From Alphaproteobacteria bacterium (lineage in GTDB: Bacteria > Pseudomonadota > Alphaproteobacteria > Micropepsales > Micropepsaceae): a stretch of DNA of 41,295 bases. The position numbers and the translations under genes are program-made. The DNA is taken from NCBI GenBank assembly GCA_019242275.1, contig JAFAVT010000172.1, forward strand, positions 1-41,295. Reading direction: 5' to 3'. Below the pieces are notes generated by a model. That model did no database searches. It was given only the letters and a program-made list of their open reading frames with translations, and was not told the DNA's origin. Shown in pieces: positions 8,882 through 18,366 of this stretch (within the stretch, counting starts at the first letter, position 1; each line of letters starts with the position of its first letter).

Positions 8882-10152
8882 GCGGGAATTGCAGCCGCTT
8901 CTGCAAATCTCATCGGCAATTTGGCACCCGACGTATCGCAACCATCCATTTCGCAAGCCGACAGGTCGGCTTCCGACAAATTGGCATACGAAAGGTCGGC
9001 GCCCGACAGGCGCACGCGCTTGAGTTCAGCGCCGCGAAAATCGGCATAGCGGGCTTCCGCATTGTCCAGGCGGGAGGGCAGGAAGCGCCCGGCGGAAATC
9101 AGCAGCGGCCCCATCTTGGCGTCGCGCAAATCAGCGTGATTAAGCTTGGCGCCGGAAAGATTGATGCCGCGCAGGTCCGCCCCATGCAGCCTGGCTGAAC
9201 GCAGATCTGCGCCCGACAGGTTGCTGCCCTGAAGCGAAGCACCTTCCAGATTGACACCATAAAGCTGCGCCTTGGGCGCAATCAGCGCCGTCAGCTTGCG
9301 ATGCGACAGATTTTGCAACGACCTCAGATCGCGGCCGGACAGGTCGGCGGGGCTGCCTTCGCGGCCTTCGCTTTCAGCCCAGCGGCCATGGGCTTCAATC
9401 AGACGCTCGACTTCGGCGGCTTGGACGGCATCAACCGCGCTTTCCTCGCGCAGTGTCCTGGAAAGGTCGGCGCCATGGGTATTGGCAAGGTCCAGCTTGG
9501 CTCCCACCAGGATGGCCCCGCCCAAATCGGCGCCTGACAGGTTGCAACCCGACAAGTCGGCGTTTTCGAGATTGGCGCCGGTGAGGCGCGCCTGGCGCAG
9601 ATTTGCCCGCGTCAGACGGCAGCCTTTCATCACCGCATCGGTGAAATCGGCCTGAACCGCGACGGCGCCCGTCAGCTTGGCCCGCTCCAGATTGGCGGAA
9701 GTAAGCAAGGCGGCCGGCAGTTCGGACGGTCCCAAGTCGTGCTGCAGCACCTTAAGATTTCCGTGGCGGTCTTTCTCCGCGATAGTGCCTTCGCGTAAAT
9801 CCGCCTCGAACAGGTCGGCACCGATCAAATTGGCGCCGCGCAGACTGGCGCCGCGCAGGTCTACCCGCCGCAGTGAGGCGCCGGCGAGGTTTGAGCGCCT
9901 GAGGTCCGCGCCGAAGAAGCTGGCGGAATCCAGCTTGGCGCCTTCGAGATTGGCTTCCTCCAGCACGGCACCGGTGAAATCGGCATCGGCCAGATTGCGT
10001 CCCGACAGGTCCAGGCCCGACAGGTCACAGAAAATGAAAACCGCCCGCGCGCCCCCCAACCGGCCGGAATAGAGCAACTCATGACGTGCCACCGCGGCGC
10101 TCACATCCTCTTGGGAGAGGCGCTGAAAGCCGAGATGACGGGCCTGCGACAT
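8878..10152 (-). CDS. Pentapeptide-repeat protein
   Basis: Tandem A(D/N)LXX repeats (LSGLDLSGRNLADADFTGAVLEEANLEGAKLDSASFFGADLRRSNLAGASL...) in blocks separated by non-repeat linkers. Confidence 0.95.
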   Translation of the reverse strand: MSQARHLGFQRLSQEDVSAAVARHELLYSGRLGGARAVFIFCDLSGLDLSGRNLADADFTGAVLEEANLEGAKLDSASFFGADLRRSNLAGASLRRVDLRGASLRGANLIGADLFEADLREGTIAEKDRHGNLKVLQHDLGPSELPAALLTSANLERAKLTGAVAVQADFTDAVMKGCRLTRANLRQARLTGANLENADLSGCNLSGADLGGAILVGAKLDLANTHGADLSRTLREESAVDAVQAAEVERLIEAHGRWAESEGREGSPADLSGRDLRSLQNLSHRKLTALIAPKAQLYGVNLEGASLQGSNLSGADLRSARLHGADLRGINLSGAKLNHADLRDAKMGPLLISAGRFLPSRLDNAEARYADFRGAELKRVRLSGADLSYANLSEADLSACEMDGCDTSGAKLPMRFAEAAAIPA

Positions 10153-10470
10153 GACGGGGGAAGCGCCCTATTGAGCCATTTTCACCCCTTATTCTGGCAA
10201 TGGGGCGCCTAACACCCGATTAAAGCGGGAAAAATTGCTATTGAACCGGCCCCGGTCCCCTGTAGAAAGAGGGTCTGGGCCGGTCCGGGGCGCCTTCGGG
10301 CGGTGCGGCGGCAGCTTTTATGAATGAAGGAAATGGGTTAGCGACCAACCGGCAGGCCCGCGGGAAGTGCCCGGGAGCCTGCTGGAAGCGTGGCCAGCGC
10401 CCCGTGGCGCCGCAAAAAGGCCGGATACCGAAGTTTAAGGTCGCCCGTCGGCGAGCAAAGAGGAACGGAT

Positions 10471-13400
10471 TTGAGCAAGCAGCATTTGATGCTTTCCGCC
10501 GCCATGGCCGTGCTTTGCGCCTCGGCCGTGGCTGCGCTGGCAGATACGGAAATATCTACCGCCTCCAGCACGCCGCTCGCCACCACCACCGCCGGCAACA
10601 TCACTATTGATTCCAGCGGTGGCATCCAAGTGAGTAATGGTGGTGCCGTCCTTACCCTCGACAGCAACAACTCCATCACCGACAATGGTGTGCTCGCCAA
10701 CGGCAACAAGGATGGCTCCATCGCCATTCTGATTGATACCACCAATCAGGACATACTGGCGCAGGGCAAAGGCCTGATCAGCAGCAACAGCATCACTGTC
10801 ACCGGCACAGGCGCGACCCATACCGGCTTGGAAGTGTTGGGCGGCAACCGCTATTTCGGCGGTATCACCATGAGCAATTTAACGGCGCAGGCCCTTTTGG
10901 GCGGCGGCACCACCATCACTGTGTCTGGTGAGAGTGATGTTGTGGTGTTTCGCACCCAATCGGGCAGCATCATTGATGGCGATGTTGCCTTTGGCGGCCC
11001 GCTTACAGCTCAAATGCCGGTCACCACAGCTTCCGGTGCCTTGCCGCCGGCCTTGGCGCTTCTCAGCGGCACGCTGAACGGCAATCTGGTTTTCGACAGC
11101 ACCGTCGCCGGCAGCAGCGTCGGCGCCAATTCTCGCGGCATCGTCATTCTGGGCGGTCTGCATGCCTGTGCCAACGACGCGACGGCCGAAGCGGCAGCCG
11201 GTTTCACCTGTGGCACGGGCGGCGCCGGTCTGGGTGCTCTACTCATGGGCGGCAAGATTGTCACCGCCGGTCAGGTTTTGGTTGATCCGACCTCCAAGAA
11301 TCCGGTGCTGGAAGGCGGCTCCGCTCTGGCGGTGGGCGCCAGCATTGACGGCGGCATCTTTGTCGCCGGTCCCTTTACTGCGAACAGCGCCATCTCCGCG
11401 GGCGTCCTTAGCGGCAATGGCGTTAGTACCGCGAATCTTCTTAATCCTGTAGTCCAGATTGATCCCAACCTGGCCGGCGCCAACGCCACCGCCCTTCATA
11501 TCGGACCAATCAGCAGCCTCCTTGATCCCATTGATCCCGGCTATTCCTTCATAAACCGTGGCGGCATCGCTGCTGCCCCCGCCGTTGCCCAGCTCAGTAC
11601 GGCGGCAATGTTCGTGGAAGGTGCCGCCCCCAGCATTTACACCTGTCTGGGAAACGGCGACCTCACCAGTTGCGGTAATGACGGCAAGGGCGGCTTGCTC
11701 AACACCGGATCCATCGCCGCCAAGGCAACCACCAACGCAACCGGCGTCGTTACCAGCAACGTTAACGCTTCCGCCTTGATTGTGGGGGCTTATGCCGTCA
11801 TCCCGCGCCTTGATCTCAAGGCTGAGAATACGGGTCTGGGCACCACCACGTCCGGCAATATTGACGCTGAAGTGACCGGCACCAGCGGCGGTATCGCCAA
11901 CGCCATCACCATTGCCCAGTTGGCCAGTCTGCCTGTCATTGATGTCGGTCAGGGCGCCTCTATCACGGCCGGCGTCTCCACCTCCACGCTCAATCCGACG
12001 CTCGAGATCGCGCCGGCCAACGCGCCATTCACGCTTTCGGCGACCGCGATCTCTGATGGCTCAAGCACCCTCAAGACCATCAACAATGCCGGCACCATCG
12101 CCGCCGCCATCACCACCGTGACGCCGGGGCTGGGCGCCAATGTCGTGACCACGGTGCGGGCGATTGATCTGACCAGTTCCACCGCCAACGGCATCACCAT
12201 CAACAACAGCGGCCGTATTCTGGGCGACATTTACTACGGTGCCGGCGGCAAAGGTCATACTCTCAATGTCGGCAACACCGGGGCCGGCGATCCCAACTTT
12301 ATCGCCGCCAATTCACCCAACAATTATGCCGTGGTGGCCTATTCCGTCATCAGCCAGGCTTCGGGTTCACCGCCCGTGACCATCTTCAACCAGATCAATT
12401 TCGGCGCCGGTGGCAGCGATGTCCTGCATGTCGGCGCCTTTGGTTATGTCAACAGCGTCATCACTTCCGCCGTGGGTGGACTGGCCGTGACGGTGGACCA
12501 AGGCGGCACGCTGTTTGTCGCCAACACCACCAACTCGCTTAACGCTTCCACCTTTGACATCAAAGGCGGCACGCTGGGCCTGACCATTTCGCAGAACACC
12601 ACGGCCACCACGCCGGTGATCAAGGCCACCACCGAGGCGACCATCCTGGCCAATTCCAGCATGGCGCTGCAGTTCGGCAGCTTTGTTTCGTCCAGCACCA
12701 GCCACACTTTGTCGGATTACACCACGCCGGCCACTCAGCATCTGGTGTTGATTAGCGCTCCCACGGTCACCGACACCGGCCTGGACGCGCAGAACGCGAT
12801 TCTTTCCCAAAATCTGCCCTTCGTGTTCCAGCCGAATAGTAAGCCCCTGACCATCGGCAGCGCCGCCGGCAACCAGACCTTGGAGTTAGCGCTAACCCCG
12901 CGTGTCCCGGGCCTGGGCAGCGGCAAGAGGGACGATTCCTCAGCGGCCGATATTGCCGGCCTTGGCCTGACCGGTGATGCGCTGGCCCAGTTTCCTTATG
13001 TTGCTTCGGCCCTGGCCACTGATCCCAGTCTGGGCTCGGCCATCGCCGGCAGCCTGACGGTTTATAAAACGCCCGGTGTTGCCACCAGCGGCATCAACAT
13101 CGCCGCCTCGCAGCAGAAGGCGCAGCAGGCCTTCTCGCAATTTGGGCCCGACACTTCCGGCGGCGCCCGCCAAGTGGCGATTCTGATTACCGACCAGGCC
13201 AGTGGTCCGGTGGCGGCGCGCCAGCGGCTGTTGCGGTCCTATTCCAAGGCGCCTGGCGATCTCACCCTCTGGGGCACCGAATTTGCCGGCAACATCAACA
13301 ACAAGGGCCGGGTTGATGCCGACGGGACGCTCACCGATTACAAGGATCACGGCTTCGGCTTTTCGCTTGGTCTGGATTCCGGCAGTCCCCGTGGCGGCTG

Positions 13401-14121
13401 GTTTGGCGGCGCCTTCACTTTCTATTCCGGTGATGTCACCCAAAGCCTGCCGCGCGACACCAAGACCCACACCCAATGGTACATGCTGAGCGGCTATACC
13501 AGTTGGAAGGGTGGCCATCTTTTCTTCGACAGCCAGCTTTCCGCGGCCTATGGCAGTTTCAACGGCACCCGCGATCTGACTGTCGGCAGCACCGTGCGCG
13601 AAGCCAGCGGCAAGCGCGCCGGTCTGATGGGCGCCGCCGGCGTCAATATGGGCGCAACATTCGCGGCCGGCCGGCTTGAGATTGATCCACACTTCAGTCT
13701 GGACGGCCTGACCCTGCGCGAAGAAGGCTATAGCGAAACCGGCGGCGGCAGCGGTCTCAACTTGCAAGTGGCACCCTATTACGCCAATTCGTTGCGCGCT
13801 GCACTCGGCATGGATTTCAGCGCCGCCCTCAATATCTTCGGCGTCACCATGAAACCCGAAGCGCGGCTGGGCTATCGCTATGACCTGGCCAACACACCGG
13901 TGAAGCTGAAAGCCGGCTTCCTCGGTACGGGCGGGCTTAGCACCACGGGCAACAGCATGACGTTTGTGGGTCCAGATCCCGATAGCGGCAATCTCTTGGG
14001 CGGCCTCAGCCTGTCAGCCGGCACCGACACCTGGCATTTGGGCGTGCATTACGACTATTTGCGCGGCAACAATGGCTCAGTGACCCAGGTGGGAACTATC
14101 TCTCTGTTGGGCCGCATCTGA
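10471..14121 (+). CDS. Autotransporter (type V secretion) with C-terminal beta-barrel
   Basis: Signal peptide LSKQHLMLSAAMAVLCASAVAALA from a TTG start at 10471 with upstream AGAGGA; Gly/Asn/Thr-rich passenger; C-terminal ~300 aa autotransporter barrel pattern. ORF track extends to 10390 via an alternative start. Confidence 0.88.
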   Translation: MSKQHLMLSAAMAVLCASAVAALADTEISTASSTPLATTTAGNITIDSSGGIQVSNGGAVLTLDSNNSITDNGVLANGNKDGSIAILIDTTNQDILAQGKGLISSNSITVTGTGATHTGLEVLGGNRYFGGITMSNLTAQALLGGGTTITVSGESDVVVFRTQSGSIIDGDVAFGGPLTAQMPVTTASGALPPALALLSGTLNGNLVFDSTVAGSSVGANSRGIVILGGLHACANDATAEAAAGFTCGTGGAGLGALLMGGKIVTAGQVLVDPTSKNPVLEGGSALAVGASIDGGIFVAGPFTANSAISAGVLSGNGVSTANLLNPVVQIDPNLAGANATALHIGPISSLLDPIDPGYSFINRGGIAAAPAVAQLSTAAMFVEGAAPSIYTCLGNGDLTSCGNDGKGGLLNTGSIAAKATTNATGVVTSNVNASALIVGAYAVIPRLDLKAENTGLGTTTSGNIDAEVTGTSGGIANAITIAQLASLPVIDVGQGASITAGVSTSTLNPTLEIAPANAPFTLSATAISDGSSTLKTINNAGTIAAAITTVTPGLGANVVTTVRAIDLTSSTANGITINNSGRILGDIYYGAGGKGHTLNVGNTGAGDPNFIAANSPNNYAVVAYSVISQASGSPPVTIFNQINFGAGGSDVLHVGAFGYVNSVITSAVGGLAVTVDQGGTLFVANTTNSLNASTFDIKGGTLGLTISQNTTATTPVIKATTEATILANSSMALQFGSFVSSSTSHTLSDYTTPATQHLVLISAPTVTDTGLDAQNAILSQNLPFVFQPNSKPLTIGSAAGNQTLELALTPRVPGLGSGKRDDSSAADIAGLGLTGDALAQFPYVASALATDPSLGSAIAGSLTVYKTPGVATSGINIAASQQKAQQAFSQFGPDTSGGARQVAILITDQASGPVAARQRLLRSYSKAPGDLTLWGTEFAGNINNKGRVDADGTLTDYKDHGFGFSLGLDSGSPRGGWFGGAFTFYSGDVTQSLPRDTKTHTQWYMLSGYTSWKGGHLFFDSQLSAAYGSFNGTRDLTVGSTVREASGKRAGLMGAAGVNMGATFAAGRLEIDPHFSLDGLTLREEGYSETGGGSGLNLQVAPYYANSLRAALGMDFSAALNIFGVTMKPEARLGYRYDLANTPVKLKAGFLGTGGLSTTGNSMTFVGPDPDSGNLLGGLSLSAGTDTWHLGVHYDYLRGNNGSVTQVGTISLLGRI

Positions 14122-14512
14122 CACGACGCTGCGGAAGGAAATTATTTTCTCTCCCATTGCGCTGCGGCAAAGAGCCGTGGGTTTCGGAACCCGTCCTCTG
14201 CCATTGCCGCTGCATTGCTGCGCCGCATGAAGTTGACGTAAGCGCGAGCCTCCCGTGAACGAGATGTGCTTGTCAGCAAAGGGCTAAAGCGCTGAAGCGC
14301 GTTACCGCGGCGGTTGCTGCGCTTGCGAAACGGCGAGTACGAAGGTGTTTACGGTCCCCAAAGCGACGCTGCGCGTGAGAGGCGGGCAGCCATCGTGAGG
14401 TCTGACCCTCTTGCTAAGAACCGTCACCTTTGTCTAAAGAACGTTTGCGAGCACTGGATCAACCGGTGCCAGGTTGGGAATGGAAGCTCTCGATCATATT
14501 GGGTATGATACG

Positions 14513-14542
14513 CCCGGCGCACAGCGGCGCCGGGTTTGTTTT
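14513..14542 (+). terminator. Rho-independent terminator-like hairpin immediately upstream of tonB
   Basis: CCCGGCGC-ACAGCG-GCGCCGGG followed by TTTGTTTTG, ending 18 nt before the tonB ATG. Confidence 0.75.
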
Positions 14543-14560
14543 GTCTAGCGAGTGTAAGGC

Positions 14561-15223
14561 ATGGAAAGACCAGAACACGCTGTTCACAATTTGGGCCAGG
14601 CTCCGGTCGGCGCGCGCCGTTTCAGCGGCGTCATCATTGTCGCGGCCATTCATGCGGTCATTGTTGCTCTGCTGATTTACGGCATGGTCACCAAGATGGA
14701 GATCAAGAAGGCCGATCTCCAGGCCACGGTCGAGCAGCAGAAGGTGCCGCCCAAGACGCCGCCGCCGCCGCCGCCCAAATTCGAAAAGCCGCCGCCGCCC
14801 TTCGTGCCGCCGCCGGATTTCAACATCAAGACAGAAGCGCCGCCGCCCCAGGCCATTCGCGTTGCGCCGACGCCGCCGCCGCCGCCGGCACCACCGCCGC
14901 CGCGCGCAGCACCGCCGGCCCCGCCGCCTGTGCCACCGGCGCCGCCCGAAGCGATTGCGTCAACGCACACCACGCCGCCCTATCCGCCGATTTCTCAGCG
15001 CCTGGGCGAACAGGGCGTCACTCTGCTTAACGTCCTGGTGGACGAGAATGGCCGCGCCATCGAAGCGACGGTGGCGACCTCCAGTGGCTCATCTCGTCTC
15101 GACACAGCCGCCATTGACTATGTCAAACAGCGTTATCGCTGGAAGCCCGCCACCCGTGACGGCAAGCCGGTGCAGGATCGCATCCAGCTTCGCGTCGTCT
15201 GGTCCCTCAAGAACGCCCAGTAA
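14561..15223 (+). CDS. tonB: Energy transducer TonB
   Basis: Single N-terminal TM, Pro-rich periplasmic linker, C-terminal TonB domain YPPISQRLGEQGVTLLNVLVDENGRAIEATV...RYRWKPATRDGKPV. Confidence 0.95.
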   Translation: MERPEHAVHNLGQAPVGARRFSGVIIVAAIHAVIVALLIYGMVTKMEIKKADLQATVEQQKVPPKTPPPPPPKFEKPPPPFVPPPDFNIKTEAPPPQAIRVAPTPPPPPAPPPPRAAPPAPPPVPPAPPEAIASTHTTPPYPPISQRLGEQGVTLLNVLVDENGRAIEATVATSSGSSRLDTAAIDYVKQRYRWKPATRDGKPVQDRIQLRVVWSLKNAQ

Positions 15224-15264
15224 TCAACCCGACAACCTAAAGCTTCAAGCACGGAGTAAACAAA

Positions 15265-16020
15265 ATGAATTCCAAGCACCTGACGATCGCGGCTGCGGCC
15301 GTCACCGTCCTTGCCGTCTTCGCCGCCATCGAACCGGCTCTTGCGCAGGCGGCCGCTGCCGCTGCCGACGCGCCCAAGGAAAATCCCTACGGCATCGAGG
15401 ACATTGTCCGCCGTCATAACCCCGTCCAGATGGGCATCCTCTTTGTGCTGGTCGTCATGTCCATCGGCACCTGGTACATTTCCTTCATGAAGTTCCTGGA
15501 GCAGAACCGCATTCTCGGTCAGTCCAAGACTCTGGAGAAAAAGTTCTGGTCGTCCGCCACCCTTTCCGAAGGCATTGACAAGCTGCCCAAGGACAGCGTG
15601 TTCCGTGCCGTCGCCGAAGCCGGCCTCAAGGCCAGCCAGGGCGGCAACAGCCTGGTCGGCCTCAACGACTGGATCGGCATGTCGCTGACCCGTCAGTTGG
15701 AAGACGCCAATGCCCGCATGCAGGGGGGCATCTCATTCCTCGCCTCGGTCGGTTCGACCGCACCATTCGTCGGCCTGATCGGAACGGTGTGGGGCATTCT
15801 GGAAGCCCTCATCGCCATCGGCGTTGCCGGTCAGATGTCCATTGACAAAGTCGCCGGCCCGGTTGGTGAATCGCTTATCATGACCGCGCTCGGCCTGTTC
15901 GCCGCGGTTCCGGCCGTGTTGCTCTATAACTACCTTGTCCGCCGCAACAAGATCATCACCGAGAAGCTGCGCGCCTTCGCCGGCGACCTGCAGACCTATC
16001 TCATCAGCAAGAGCAAGTAG
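15265..16020 (+). CDS. exbB: ExbB (MotA/TolQ/ExbB proton channel family)
   Basis: GGISFLASVGSTAPFVGLIGTVWGILEALIAIG...VAGPVGESLIMTALGLFAAVPAVLLYNYL. Confidence 0.95.
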   Translation: MNSKHLTIAAAAVTVLAVFAAIEPALAQAAAAAADAPKENPYGIEDIVRRHNPVQMGILFVLVVMSIGTWYISFMKFLEQNRILGQSKTLEKKFWSSATLSEGIDKLPKDSVFRAVAEAGLKASQGGNSLVGLNDWIGMSLTRQLEDANARMQGGISFLASVGSTAPFVGLIGTVWGILEALIAIGVAGQMSIDKVAGPVGESLIMTALGLFAAVPAVLLYNYLVRRNKIITEKLRAFAGDLQTYLISKSK

Positions 16021-16055
16021 GCCGGAGCCTTCGCGGCTTCTGGCGGAGACATGGC

Positions 16056-16502
16056 ATGGCAATAGATGTCCAACATGCGTTGGCGGATGACGGCGCCGAG
16101 CTGAACACCACCATCAACACTACCCCCTTGGTGGACGTGATGCTGGTGCTGCTGGTGATCTTCCTGGTCACGATCCCCGTGATCGTGCAGGAAGTGCCGG
16201 TGCGGCTTCCCACCTACCGAAATGTGGTAACGGTCACCAAGCCCGAGAACATCGTGATTGCGGTGGACGCCAGCGAGAATGTCTATTTCGACAATCAGTT
16301 GATTGACATCTCCACCCTGCGCGACCGCCTGATCCGAAAGCAGGAACAGGCAGCGGCTACCACCCGCATCTATCCGGAAGTGCATATCCGCGCCGACCGG
16401 CAGGTGCGTTTCGAGGCGGTGGGTCGTGTCATCCTGGCCTGCCAGCAGGCGGCGATCCAGAAGGTGGGCTTCATCACCCTGCCGATCGCCGGCGGCGACT
16501 AG
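16056..16502 (+). CDS. exbD: ExbD/TolR biopolymer transport protein, copy 1
   Basis: LNTTINTTPLVDVMLVLLVIFLVTIPVIVQEVPVRLP. Confidence 0.94.
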   Translation: MAIDVQHALADDGAELNTTINTTPLVDVMLVLLVIFLVTIPVIVQEVPVRLPTYRNVVTVTKPENIVIAVDASENVYFDNQLIDISTLRDRLIRKQEQAAATTRIYPEVHIRADRQVRFEAVGRVILACQQAAIQKVGFITLPIAGGD

Positions 16503-16560
16503 GCATCATGGCGGCGGGCCTGCCCGCCGCGGGTTCAGTCAAGCATAAAGGTATTCTGCC

Positions 16561-16977
16561 ATGGCAATGAATGTAGGCGGCGGCGGCGAAGGCGAAGTGA
16601 TGGTGGAAATGAACACCACGCCGCTGATTGACGTCATGCTGGTGCTTCTCACCCTTCTCATCATCACCATCCCGATCCAGAGCCACGCCGTGAAGCTGGA
16701 TATGCCGCGGCCCAACCAGGCGCCGCCTCCCACACCGCCGGTGAGCGTGGAACTGGGCGTGGATTTTGATGGCACGATCACTTGGGACGGGAACACTGCC
16801 ACCATCCAGCAGTTGGACGGCTATCTGCGCAATGCGGCGACTCAGAACCCGCAGCCGGAAATCCATGTCAATCCCAACCGCTTGGCCAAGTATGACTCGG
16901 TGGCCGAAGTTCTGGCTCATGCCCAGCGGCTCGGCGTGTTGCATATTGGTTTCACGGGCGTTGATCAGTATAATTAG
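16561..16977 (+). CDS. exbD: ExbD/TolR biopolymer transport protein, copy 2
   Basis: VEMNTTPLIDVMLVLLTLLIITIPIQSHAVKLDMP. Confidence 0.94.
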   Translation: MAMNVGGGGEGEVMVEMNTTPLIDVMLVLLTLLIITIPIQSHAVKLDMPRPNQAPPPTPPVSVELGVDFDGTITWDGNTATIQQLDGYLRNAATQNPQPEIHVNPNRLAKYDSVAEVLAHAQRLGVLHIGFTGVDQYN

Positions 16978-17001
16978 CCCGTGAGGGACGTTTTTCGCGG
17001 C

Positions 17002-17031
17002 GGGGGTCGCGGGCACGTGCCCACGGCCCCC
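17002..17031. other. Strong GC-rich hairpin in the exbD2 to TPR gene spacer
   Basis: GGGGGTCG-C-GGGCA-CG-TGCCC-A-CGGCCCCC; no following T-tract. Confidence 0.7.
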
Positions 17032-17063
17032 AACCGTTTATAGAAGCAAGGAAGAGGTCACAC

Positions 17064-18260
17064 ATGCGTAAGTTGCGCGCCGCCGCCCTGGCGGCCCTTC
17101 TCGGAACGTCCATCCTCGGCGCCGGTCAGGCCCTGGCCCAGGAGATCAGCGCCGCGGTCGGCAATCCCTTGACCCAGGCCAAGGCCCTGGCCAAGTCCGG
17201 CAACTATCGCGCGGCGATGCAGCAAGCAGATGCCGCTTCGGCAGCCGCCAAGACGGCGACCGAGCGCCAGATTGTTGACCAGACCAAGCAATATATCGCC
17301 ATTGAGGCCGGCAAGGCGGGTGATACCTCCGTCGGCGGCGCTCAGGGCGCCAAGGCCAAGATTGCCGTGGACGCCGCTGCCGGCCGCTGGAAGGAAGTGA
17401 TCGCCGACGGTGAAGCCCTGAGCAAGACCGGCGGCTTGGACGCGACCTACAGCTTGGTGGTGGCGCAGGCCTATTATCAGTTGCACGATCCCAAGAACTG
17501 CAAAAACTATATCCGCAGTCACGGGCTAGGTGGGGAAACCGCTCTGCAAACGCTGCAGCGCTGCGCCTATGACGACAATGACGATGCCACCCAGCGTCAG
17601 GCGCTGGAACAGTTGGTCGGCAGCACCGGCAAGGCCGAATACTGGAAGGACCTGCTGCACCTGTCAGAGCGCGCCAAGGGCATTAGCGACCACAGCACCC
17701 TGGACATCTATCGCCTCAAATCCATGACCGGCACCTTGGCCGGCGGTGATGACGTGATGACCTATGCTCTGCTGGCCATGCAGTTGAAAATGGCGGCCGA
17801 GGCCAAAACCGCGGTGGAAAAGGGCATGGCCGACAAGACCCTGCCGCCCGGCGACCGCACCACCCGCCTGCTCAAGCAGGCGACTGACCGCGCCAACGCC
17901 GCTGCGGCCAGCTTTGCCAAGGATATGGCGGATGCCCAGAAGCAACCCCAAGGCGATGCCTTGGTGGTGCTGGGTGAGGACCAGATTGGCCAGGGCAAGG
18001 CCAAGGAAGCCCTTGCAACCATCCAGGCCGGCATTGCCAAGGGCTGCAAGGATGCGGCGAATTGCCAGATTCGTCTGGGCACCGCCTATCTCGCCACCGG
18101 CGACAAGGCCAACGCCGGCAAGACCTTCAACGCCGTCAAGGGCGACGAAAAGCTGGTGATGGTGGCCCATCTCTATTCGCTCTATGCGCGTAGCGGCGCC
18201 GCGGCGGCCCCGGCAGAGGCCCCGGCGAAGGGGAAAAAAGGCGCCAAGGCGAAAAAATAG
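17064..18260 (+). CDS. Periplasmic TPR-like protein linked to the tonB-exbBD cluster
   Basis: Signal peptide MRKLRAAALAALLGTSILGAGQALAQ; helical TPR-like repeats; basic C-terminus KGKKGAKAKK. Confidence 0.8.
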   Translation: MRKLRAAALAALLGTSILGAGQALAQEISAAVGNPLTQAKALAKSGNYRAAMQQADAASAAAKTATERQIVDQTKQYIAIEAGKAGDTSVGGAQGAKAKIAVDAAAGRWKEVIADGEALSKTGGLDATYSLVVAQAYYQLHDPKNCKNYIRSHGLGGETALQTLQRCAYDDNDDATQRQALEQLVGSTGKAEYWKDLLHLSERAKGISDHSTLDIYRLKSMTGTLAGGDDVMTYALLAMQLKMAAEAKTAVEKGMADKTLPPGDRTTRLLKQATDRANAAAASFAKDMADAQKQPQGDALVVLGEDQIGQGKAKEALATIQAGIAKGCKDAANCQIRLGTAYLATGDKANAGKTFNAVKGDEKLVMVAHLYSLYARSGAAAAPAEAPAKGKKGAKAKK

Positions 18261-18265
18261 ATAGG

Positions 18266-18290
18266 AAAGGGCGCCCCGCGGCGCCCTTTT
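18266..18290 (+). terminator. Rho-independent terminator of the TonB cluster
   Basis: AAAGGGCGCC-CCGC-GGCGCCCTTTT. Confidence 0.88.
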
Positions 18291-18310
18291 CTTTTTATCT
18301 TGTTTTACCT

Positions 18311-18339
18311 CCTCACCCTGAGCTTGCCGAAGGGTGAGG
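18311..18339. repeat. REP-like palindromic element
   Basis: CCTCACCCT-GAGCTTGCCGA-AGGGTGAGG; perfect 9-bp arms. Resembles the dispersed CCTGAGCYTGYCGAAGG palindrome of alphaproteobacterial genomes (recall, not checked). Confidence 0.65.
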
Positions 18340-18366
18340 CCAAGTGCTCCGTCCGAGATAATCGCC

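Noticed and set aside
12940-13767. 275-aa minus-strand ORF inside the autotransporter barrel, and other long antisense ORFs (e.g. 35670-36968, 27729-29084, 33089-34645)
   Set aside because: GC-rich codon bias keeps antisense frames open. Their translations lack domains and they lie opposite clear genes.
14314-14508. 64-aa ORF in the tonB upstream region
   Set aside because: No SD, no recognisable features and no codon-bias support; it overlaps predicted RNA hairpins.
14755-14960. CCG-rich microsatellite-like stretch in tonB as a phase-variable repeat
   Set aside because: It encodes the normal Pro-rich TonB linker in triplets; length change would not shift frame.
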